Positions 57,935 through 64,000 of a stretch of DNA of 64,000 nucleotides are shown here, piece by piece. The stretch's first letter is position 1. Each line of letters starts with the position of its first letter. The notes beneath the pieces were generated by a model, which did no database searches, was not told the origin of the DNA, and saw nothing but the letters and a program-made list of their open reading frames with translations. Location of the stretch: NCBI RefSeq assembly GCF_902826555.1, contig NZ_CADEFI010000010.1:6826-70825 (forward strand), given 5' to 3'. The translations under genes and the position numbers were made by a program. Source of the DNA: an uncultured Hyphomicrobium sp. (GTDB lineage: Bacteria; Pseudomonadota; Alphaproteobacteria; Rhizobiales; Hyphomicrobiaceae).

Positions 57935-58720
57935 ATGCGTCCACGCCCACAGATGAAAACCTTCGATTCGGACGGCGTGACAATCGCCTACCTCGACGAG
58001 GCGCCGGCGAGCCCGGACGCGGAGCCGGTGCTGCTCATCCACGGCTTCGCCTCCAACTCGACCGTCAACTGGGTCGACTCGGGCTGGGTCGCCGACCTCG
58101 TGGCCGCCGGATATCGCGTGATCGCGCTCGACAACAGGGGGCATGGGCGGAGCGACAAGCTTTACGGCATCGAGGACTATGGCGCTCCGCTGATGGCCGA
58201 GGATGCACGACGATTGCTCGATCATCTCGAAATCCCGCGCGCGCACGTGATCGGCTATTCGATGGGCGCGCGCATCGCGGCGTTCCTGGCGCTCGCGCAT
58301 CCGGACCGCGTGCAAAGCCTGGTTTTCGGCGGGCTCGGCATCAATATGGTGCGCGGCATGGCCGGAACCGGACCGATTGCGCATGCGCTCGAGGCGGCAA
58401 GCGTCGAGGACGTGAAGAATCAGGCGGCGCGTACGTTCCGGGTCTTCGCCGAGCAGACCAAAAGCGACCTCAGGGCACTTGCAGCTTGTATCCGGTCGGC
58501 GCGCGCGCCGATTACCGCGGAGGCGGTCGCGACGCTCAAACCCCCGGTGCTGGTCGCCGTCGGCGAGCATGACGTGGTCGGCGGGCCGGCGCCCGATCTG
58601 GCAGCGCTCATCCCGGGCGCGGAAGCGTACGTGATCGAGGGGCGCGAGCACATGAAGGCGGTTGGCGACCGCACATTCAAAGCGGCGACGCTGGCGTTCC
58701 TTGCCCGCCATCGCCTCTGA
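57935..58720 (+). CDS. Alpha/beta hydrolase
   Basis: Hydrolase of 261 aa: VLLIHGFASNSTVNW oxyanion region near residue 32, DNRGHGRSDK, nucleophile elbow GYSMGAR (Ser near 107), Asp in VGEHDVVGG and His in EGREHMKAV. ATG 57953 (MKTFDSDG) is an alternative start. It is divergent from the zf-CHCC/FAD monooxygenase pair, with which it may share a pathway. Substrate unknown. Confidence 0.88.
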   Translation: MRPRPQMKTFDSDGVTIAYLDEAPASPDAEPVLLIHGFASNSTVNWVDSGWVADLVAAGYRVIALDNRGHGRSDKLYGIEDYGAPLMAEDARRLLDHLEIPRAHVIGYSMGARIAAFLALAHPDRVQSLVFGGLGINMVRGMAGTGPIAHALEAASVEDVKNQAARTFRVFAEQTKSDLRALAACIRSARAPITAEAVATLKPPVLVAVGEHDVVGGPAPDLAALIPGAEAYVIEGREHMKAVGDRTFKAATLAFLARHRL

Positions 58721-58750
58721 ACCTGCTGTCGAAAGGCGGGGAGAGTCACA

Positions 58751-58834
58751 AGGCCCCGGTCAGACAGGGGGTGCTCGTCGAGGGAACATCGTGGGGGATG
58801 CCGAGCGAGCAGCTCTGTCTACGGGCCGGGGCCT
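58751..58834. ncRNA. Long imperfect hairpin, candidate structured RNA
   Basis: AGGCCCCGG (58751-58759) pairs perfectly with CCGGGGCCT (58826-58834); inside it AGACAG pairs with CTGTCT (58762-58767/58815-58820) and TGCTCG with CGAGCA (58772-58777/58806-58811). A further imperfect hairpin (GCATCCTC...GAGGGATGC) follows at 58893-58916. The stretch has no convincing ORF. It could be a small RNA, a 3' structure of the hydrolase mRNA or a fossil inverted repeat. Strand is not determined. Confidence 0.4.
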
Positions 58835-59068
58835 CGACGCACGAAAAGGGTTCGACGCCTACGCATACAGTGCCCGTCTTTGCAGGCCCGGCGCATCCTC
58901 TGAGAGGGAGGGATGCTTGACGCCAGACCCGATCAGCGCCGCACACAACGGACATTCAGATTGTAGCAAACACCCAAACAGTTGGACCGCCGATTCATCC
59001 CCGCATTATCTTTTCTCTGTGGATAACGGCGATTTCGTTGCCGAAAACCGACGCACCCTGAGCGGGAC

Positions 59069-59302
59069 GATTCACGCCGCGTCCGATAGGAGACGCGACG
59101 ATCGGAGCTTTTTCCTGCGCTGCCGATTCACGCCGCGTCCGATAGGAGACGCGACGATCGGAGCTTTTTCCTGCGCTGCCGATTCACGCCGCGTCCGATA
59201 GGAGACGCGACGATCGGAGCGCTCGGACCCGAAACGATCATGGTCTTTCCTGGACCGATGATTCACGTTTCGGGCTGATAGGGCCCGAAACAATCACGGT
59301 CC
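59069..59302. repeat. Tandem hairpin repeat with covarying stems
   Basis: A 56-bp unit starting GATTCACG occurs at 59069-59124, 59125-59180 and 59181-59220 (last copy cut at 40 bp). Each unit has CGCGTC-CGATAGGA-GACGCG. A related unit near 59261-59302 has GATTCACG-TTTCGGGC-TGATAGG-GCCCGAAA: another stem, but paired, with the same GATAGG loop. A tail-only copy lies at 59228-59246. The rest of 58721-59420 holds no supported gene. Confidence 0.8.
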
Positions 59303-59420
59303 GGCCTAAGAGCCGCCGCAGGCCCGGCCGGAAAGAGCCGCGAATATCTGCGAAGGGATTTGCCGGGAGGATGGGACATTTACGGTTCGTTATCCCTAAT
59401 CGGCCTACTGTCCCGACGTC

Positions 59421-60086
59421 ATGCGTCTCAGTCGCGTTCTGGTATTGCCGGCTCTCATACCGGCTCTGATCTCCGGATGCAGCTCCGGACCGAATTTCGT
59501 CGCCAAGCTCGAGCCTTGGCGGGCGAGTGAAGAGAATTCCTGCATCGCCTCCGGCGTTCTCGCACACACGACCTTCATCGCCAGCCGTTCGGCTCTCGGT
59601 GGCCCCAGCGTCTGCGGGACCGAGCGCCCCTATGAGCTTTCGGCCGTCAACGACGGGCGTGTCCGTCTCAAGCCCGCGGCGCTGCTCCGATGCCCGATGG
59701 TGCCCCAGGTCGAGCGCTGGATCCGCGAAACCGTGAGCCCGGCGGCGGGCTACTATTTCCGGTCGGAGGTGGTCGAGGTCTCGATTGCCGGGTCTTATTC
59801 ATGCCGGCCGATGAACCACGTGTCCGGTGCCAAGCTGTCCGAGCACGGCTATGCCAACGCACTCGACGTCTCGGGCTTCACGTTGGCGGACGGGCGCAAA
59901 ATCAGCGTCAAACGCGGCTGGAACGGCAGCGAGGCGGAGCAGGCCTTCCTGCGCACCGTGCATCGCGGCGCCTGCCAATGGTTCACGACGGTGCTCGGGC
60001 CAAACCACGACCGCGCGCATAACGATCATTTCCACGTCGATCTGGCGCGTCACGGCGGCGACGGGCTCAAGCGCATCTGCAAATAG
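59421..60086 (+). CDS. Extensin-family lipoprotein
   Basis: Protein of 221 aa with a lipoprotein-type signal (MRLSRVLVLPALIPALISGC, lipobox LISGC) and an extensin-like C-terminal domain (PF06904 type): SYSCRPMN, KLSEHGYANALDVSGFTLADGR and GPNHDRAHNDHFHVDLARHG, with the H..D..H..D pattern of a LAS/peptidase-like metal site. Family members may act on cell-wall peptides; activity here is inference. The ribosome site is weak. It converges on the HWE kinase gene. Confidence 0.87.
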   Translation: MRLSRVLVLPALIPALISGCSSGPNFVAKLEPWRASEENSCIASGVLAHTTFIASRSALGGPSVCGTERPYELSAVNDGRVRLKPAALLRCPMVPQVERWIRETVSPAAGYYFRSEVVEVSIAGSYSCRPMNHVSGAKLSEHGYANALDVSGFTLADGRKISVKRGWNGSEAEQAFLRTVHRGACQWFTTVLGPNHDRAHNDHFHVDLARHGGDGLKRICK

Positions 60087-60112
60087 CGGGGCGTAAAGGG
60101 TGCCGAGCGGCG

Positions 60113-61798
60113 TCAGGCCCCCTTGCGCTTGGCAGGGCCGCCGGCCGTCTCAGGGCCGTCGTAGGTGCATCGCGCCGGCGCCTCGACCTTCCACATCAAA
60201 CCGCCTGGCGCGTAGTCGACCGTGACTTTGGCGTCGAGCGACTTCTCGACCATGGCGACCATGATCGTATATCCGAAGCCGCGCCGCTCCGGCGGTTTGA
60301 CCGGCGGTCCGTCCTCTTCGGTCCATTGAAGGACGAACTCCCGCGCCTCGCCCGAGCCGCGCATGGTCCAAGACACCTGCACCTTGCCATTCTCGTCCGA
60401 GAGCGCACCGTATTTGCTGGCGTTGGTCACAAGCTCGTGGAGCGCCATGCCGATGGCCTGAGCAGCGGGCGGCTGAAGACGGATCGGAGGGCCCGAAATC
60501 TCGATGCGCGTCCCGATCAGCTCCCTGAACAGCGCAAGCTGAGAGCGAACGAGATCGGCGACGCGAACCCCCTGCCAGTTGCTTTCGATGAGCAGATCCT
60601 GGCTGGCTGCGAGGCCGACGATGCGATCGGAAAATTGGCGCACGAACTGCTTGGGATCGTTCGAGGGCATCTGCCGCGCGATGGCCTGCACAACCGCCAG
60701 CATGTTCTTCGAGCGATGGTTGACCTCGCGCATCAGAAGCAGGATCTGCTGCTCGGCCTGCGCGCGCAGCTCGGCGGCCTCGACGAGCGCGGTGCCGATG
60801 GCGTTGGCCTCGGCGACGACGGTCGGCTCAAAGCTCACCGCGCGACCTTCGCCGAGCGCTTTGGCGGCACTTTCCGCCATATCGAGGGGTTGCGTGATGA
60901 CGCGCGCGACGCCAACGGCTCCCGCGAGGCCGACGCATGTGAATGCGGCGACGATGAGCACGTAGCTGAGAAGCGCGTCGCGGGCCGCTGCATCGACCAT
61001 TGCGGTGGGGACGGACACGTAAACCGTCCACTCGGCGACCTTCGAGGGCGCCGTGCCCCACTTCACCTCCCGCCCCTCCAGATCCTTGCCTTGAAGCGGC
61101 TGCTCGACGCGATCGGCACGCGTGGCGTCGGATAGGGGCTTGCCGACGAACCTGTCATGATAATTAGTGCGGGCAATGACGATGCCCTGGCGGTCTACGA
61201 TCGTCGCTCGCCATTGGGCGGGCGTTTTCTGGCGGTCTAGCAATTCCTTCATTAGATTCGGCTCGATCGAGAGCGAGAGGACATACCGCAGCTTGTTCTT
61301 GCGAACCACGGGCACGCTCACGGCCATCACGGCGCGCTTCGCCACATCGCCTATGACGACGTCGGACACGTAAGGCTTCTTCTCGGTGAAGACCTCGTCG
61401 TCGAAGCCCGTGCTCTTCGGAAGATCGGAGCCAAACGGCACGCGCGTATTGAAGAGCTGCTGGCCGTTGGTGTCACGCAGAAAGGCGAACAGTCCGCGCG
61501 AGCTCAATGCAGCCTGGGCTTGCCGGTACACCGTCGCGAGATCGTCCTCGGCGAGCGCAGGGGTGGTTGCCAGCGACTCCAGCACCGCAACGTAGCCGTT
61601 CAGTGTCTGGTCGAGATCGGCGGCGATGCGCTCGGCGGTCAACCGCGCTTCGCCAAACAGGCGCGAGCGCTCCGATGTGGTGAGCCGGGCGGCCTCCATG
61701 CCAAGCAAGGCCAGCAGGGGCACGGCAAGCGCGATGATCGACAGGGCGAGCAGGAACGAGACGGGCCACGGTGGGCGCAGGGAGAAGGAGCGTTCCAT
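60113..61798 (-). CDS. Membrane-bound HWE/HisKA_2 sensor histidine kinase
   Basis: Sensor kinase of 561 aa. Order: TM1 near 15-35 (FLLALSIIALAVPLLALLG), a large periplasmic Cache-like sensor (~40-275), TM2 (LLSYVLIVAAFTCVGLAGAVGVA), linker, the HisKA_2-type phosphorylation motif REVNHRSKNMLAVVQAIARQ and a HATPase with ALHELVTNASKYGALSDENG and RRGFGYTIMVAMVEKSL. This kinase class is frequent in alphaproteobacteria and feeds stress and light pathways. No cognate regulator is adjacent. Confidence 0.9.
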   Translation of the reverse strand: MERSFSLRPPWPVSFLLALSIIALAVPLLALLGMEAARLTTSERSRLFGEARLTAERIAADLDQTLNGYVAVLESLATTPALAEDDLATVYRQAQAALSSRGLFAFLRDTNGQQLFNTRVPFGSDLPKSTGFDDEVFTEKKPYVSDVVIGDVAKRAVMAVSVPVVRKNKLRYVLSLSIEPNLMKELLDRQKTPAQWRATIVDRQGIVIARTNYHDRFVGKPLSDATRADRVEQPLQGKDLEGREVKWGTAPSKVAEWTVYVSVPTAMVDAAARDALLSYVLIVAAFTCVGLAGAVGVARVITQPLDMAESAAKALGEGRAVSFEPTVVAEANAIGTALVEAAELRAQAEQQILLLMREVNHRSKNMLAVVQAIARQMPSNDPKQFVRQFSDRIVGLAASQDLLIESNWQGVRVADLVRSQLALFRELIGTRIEISGPPIRLQPPAAQAIGMALHELVTNASKYGALSDENGKVQVSWTMRGSGEAREFVLQWTEEDGPPVKPPERRGFGYTIMVAMVEKSLDAKVTVDYAPGGLMWKVEAPARCTYDGPETAGGPAKRKGA

Positions 61799-61954
61799 TC
61801 CGTTGGGGATCGTCCAAGCCGACGGGGGCCTGATCTTTACACCATCCCGCGTGCCTGTTGTAAGAGGCTCCGAATTCTGAATCTCGCGCTCGCTCTTGAT
61901 CCCCAGCCGCTAAGCTCCCGTAGAGTCTAGGAATTTTCTTCCCTTACCGAGCAT

Positions 61955-62884
61955 TTACTCCGCAGGCGTCTCGATGCCAGCGCGCACGACCTGTTCCGTG
62001 AGCTTGGGAGAGCAATACTCGATGAAGCGAAACGCGTACCCCCGGAGATAGGTTCCACGGCGAATGGCAACGCGGGAGACGTTGACCTCGAACAGGTGGT
62101 CGGCATCGATCAGGCGCAGGCCGGGGTCGCGCACGGGATCGAAGGCGCGCGATGCGACGATGCCTATGCCCAAGCCCAGCTCGACGTAGGCCTTGATAAC
62201 GTCCGCATCGAGGGCCGAGAGAACGATGTCCGGCGCGATGCCAGCTTTCTGAAAGGCCCTGTCGATCTTGGAACGACCCGTAAAGCCTTCGCTGTAAGTG
62301 ATCAGCGGCCAATCCGCGAGGGCTTCGAGCGTCAGCTTATCTTTGGTGTCCAGCGCATGGCCCGCGGGGACAATGACGCCGTGATGCCACGAGTAGTAGG
62401 GGAACGCGGCAAGCTCCGGCGCATCCTGCAGGGCTTCGGTGGCGATGCCGATATCGGCCTGGCCGCTGCGCAGCATGGAGAGGATCTCGCCCGGGCTCGC
62501 CTCGTGCAGGACGAGGTTGACCTTTGGAAAGTGCTTCTTGAACTCGGTCACGACCGGAGGCAGCGCATAGCGCGCCTGGGTGTGGGTGGTCGCCACGATG
62601 AGCTGACCGCGATCCTTGTTCGAGAACTGCTCGCCGAGCTTTTTGATGTTTTGTGTGTCGAGCAGAATGCGCTCGACAATGGAGATCAGCTCCTGACCGG
62701 GCTCGGTCAGCCCCAGAAGCCGCTTTCCGCGACGCACAAAGAGCTCGACGCCGAGTTCGTCCTCGAGGTCCTTGATGTGCTTCGAGACGCCGGATTGCGA
62801 CGTGTGTAGAGCAGCGGCGACGTCCGTAAGATTGAAGTTGCGCTTCACCGTCTCGCGGACGATGCGCAGTTGCTGGAAGTTCAT
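61955..62884 (-). CDS. cysB: CysB-type LysR transcriptional regulator
   Basis: LysR-family regulator of 309 aa with an N-terminal winged HTH (MNFQQLRIVRETVKRNFNLTDVAAALHTSQSGVSKHIKDLEDELGVELF) and a periplasmic-binding-like effector domain (TTHTQARYALPPVVTEFKKHFP, IGIATEALQDAPELAAFPYYSWHHGVIVP). The sequence is close to the CysB/Cbl subgroup, which senses O-acetylserine or thiosulfate/sulfate-derived ligands and activates sulfur assimilation. cysA lies 256 bp upstream on the same strand, supporting that role. Confidence 0.9.
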   Translation of the reverse strand: MNFQQLRIVRETVKRNFNLTDVAAALHTSQSGVSKHIKDLEDELGVELFVRRGKRLLGLTEPGQELISIVERILLDTQNIKKLGEQFSNKDRGQLIVATTHTQARYALPPVVTEFKKHFPKVNLVLHEASPGEILSMLRSGQADIGIATEALQDAPELAAFPYYSWHHGVIVPAGHALDTKDKLTLEALADWPLITYSEGFTGRSKIDRAFQKAGIAPDIVLSALDADVIKAYVELGLGIGIVASRAFDPVRDPGLRLIDADHLFEVNVSRVAIRRGTYLRGYAFRFIEYCSPKLTEQVVRAGIETPAE

Positions 62885-63140
62885 GGATGTGGCTCACCAA
62901 AAAGGACGGTACGCCCATGTCGCGGGGTGCAGGGGTCGAAACGGAAGGCCGCGCCAGACAGCGTAACGAAGGCTACTAGGGAGGCGGGCGCGCTACAACA
63001 AGGCGCCCGGTGGAGATCCGTGGACGAGCGTCAACACCGACACGATGCGGACCGCATCACGAGCCGGGCGTGGTTTCGCTGCGCCTCGTTCTTCTCCAAG
63101 CTCACCACCATCATCCCCTGCATGTCTCGCCAGACGTGAC

Positions 63141-64000
63141 TTACTTCTGGTCCCCGAACAAGCTCAGGCGCTTGCTCTTGATGCGAACACGCTCTCCAGT
63201 CGAGAGGCCAAGCGCAACCAAGTCGTCCGGCGTGACCTCGACCTCGAAATAGTCCTTCTTTCCCTCGCGGGCCTCGCCGTTGGCAAGCAGCTCGACGCGG
63301 GTGATGGCACCGTTGGTGAGGATCCTGTTTACACGCGCTGCAACGCCCTCGCCACCCTCGCCTTTGACGATTTCCGTGTCATGCGGACGAGCGAACGCAA
63401 CCACGGAGCTGCCATCGCTGAGATCCGTGCGTCCGTGCGGAAGGAGGTCGTTGCCAACACGCACATAGCTTCCTTCGACCCGCCCCCGGAACTCGTTCAC
63501 GGTGCCGATGAAGCCGTAGGCAAACGAGGTTGCGGGCTCGTTGTAGATCTCACGCGGCGAGCCGATCTGCTCGATGCGTCCCTTGTTCATGAGCACGATG
63601 CGGTCCGCGACCTCGAGTGCCTCTTCCTGGTCGTGCGTGACGAACACCGACGAGATATGCAGCTCGTCGTGGAGACGGCGCAGCCAACGCCGAAGCTCTT
63701 TGCGCACCTTGGCGTCAAGGGCGCCGAACGGCTCGTCGAGAAGCAGCACCTGCGGCTCGACGGCGAGCGCGCGGGCAAGTGCGATGCGCTGGCGCTGCCC
63801 GCCGGACAGTTGCGAGGGGAAACGATCGGACAGCCAGTCAAGCTGCACCAGCTCGAGCAGACGGTGCACACGCTCGCGGATTACCTTCTCCGGCGGACGC
63901 TCGGATCGCGGCTTGACGCGCAGGCCGAAGGCGACGTTCTCGAACACGGTCATGTGCCGAAACAGCGCGTAGTGCTGGAAGACGAAGCCGACGTGGCGTT
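63141..64000 (-). CDS. cysA: Sulfate/thiosulfate ABC transporter ATP-binding protein, 5' end outside window
   Basis: ATPase of the sulfate importer, partial. The frame runs to the right edge, so the start and Walker A lie outside. Visible: the Q-loop [26 protein letters not shown], signature [14 protein letters not shown], Walker [14 protein letters not shown]-loop [17 protein letters not shown] and a C-terminal TOBE-like domain ([22 protein letters not shown]...). The ATG at 63953 inside it is not the true start. It precedes the CysB-type regulator on the same strand. Confidence 0.95.
   Translation of the reverse strand, partial: RHVGFVFQHYALFRHMTVFENVAFGLRVKPRSERPPEKVIRERVHRLLELVQLDWLSDRFPSQLSGGQRQRIALARALAVEPQVLLLDEPFGALDAKVRKELRRWLRRLHDELHISSVFVTHDQEEALEVADRIVLMNKGRIEQIGSPREIYNEPATSFAYGFIGTVNEFRGRVEGSYVRVGNDLLPHGRTDLSDGSSVVAFARPHDTEIVKGEGGEGVAARVNRILTNGAITRVELLANGEAREGKKDYFEVEVTPDDLVALGLSTGERVRIKSKRLSLFGDQK

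Noticed and set aside
58751-58834. SRP RNA, tmRNA or RNase P RNA in the non-coding region
   Set aside because: None of the diagnostic motifs (GGAAGGAAGCAGCC-like, ANDNYA tag coding, GAGGAAAGTCCGGGC) is present; left as an unclassified candidate RNA.
59069-59302. CRISPR array
   Set aside because: The repeats are contiguous with no unique spacers, unit ends vary, and no cas genes are near.

Overview
The window is a 64 kb, GC-rich, gene-dense chromosomal segment of an alphaproteobacterium. A Hyphomicrobiales (Hyphomicrobiaceae-like) origin fits the alpha-type division and cell-wall cluster, the alpha-type BamD-LigA and ProB-ProA/NadD-RsfS-RlmH neighbourhoods, an HWE/HisKA_2 kinase and RirA-type regulator sequence. 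The genus is inference. No IS element, prophage, CRISPR array or rRNA was seen; one tRNA-Gly(CCC) is present.

Layout. (1) 0-10.5 kb: pgi, a NarX/NarL-like kinase-regulator pair, then a patch of small envelope or stress-type genes (two internally duplicated secreted proteins, a NepR-like small ORF with a candidate EcfG promoter, pyrophosphatase, a 48-aa membrane protein, a TerB-like protein), the tRNA, the aguA-aguB agmatine-to-putrescine pair and an Ala/Glu-rich low-complexity protein. (2) 10.9-21.5 kb: proB-proA and nadD-rsfS-rlmH, usually contiguous in relatives, are separated by about 5.7 kb of accessory genes (GlxA-type regulator divergent from a hydrolase/NAD-binding/cupin set, a CheY-like regulator). 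nadD is fused in frame behind a GtrA membrane domain. (3) 21.7-28.1 kb: DUF3754 protein, prmA, aminopeptidase P, a VOC domain/transmembrane/coiled-coil fusion and a small basic secreted protein. (4) 28.2-47.9 kb, minus strand: the cell-wall/division cluster murE-murF-mraY-murD-ftsW-murG-murC-murB-ddl-ftsQ-ftsA-ftsZ, then lpxC, bamD and ligA. mraZ, rsmH, ftsL and ftsI are not upstream of murE, and recN is not between bamD and ligA. (5) 48-56.2 kb: a probable iron-acquisition locus with two imelysin-family proteins, DUF1513, a BFD-like ferredoxin, a Cys-containing unknown, an Rrf2/RirA-like regulator without cluster cysteines, an outer-membrane beta-barrel and a di-heme oxidoreductase. (6) 56.2-64 kb: an FAD monooxygenase, a zf-CHCC protein, a hydrolase, a 0.7 kb non-coding stretch with a strong inverted repeat and a structured tandem repeat, an extensin-family lipoprotein, an HWE-type kinase, a CysB-type regulator and the 3' part of cysA running off the end.

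How it fits together. The large minus-strand block makes lipid II precursor and the division machine; overlapping ATGA/GTGA junctions (murD/ftsW, ftsW/murG, murB/ddl) indicate translational coupling. The iron locus lies directly upstream of murE on the same strand with only 55 bp between, so transcriptional read-through into cell-wall synthesis is possible. The most interesting items are the GtrA-NadD fusion, the covarying hairpin repeat near 59.1 kb, the cysteine-less RirA-like regulator beside a cysteine-bearing unknown and a perfect 19-bp palindrome, and the NepR-like gene with an EcfG-type promoter.
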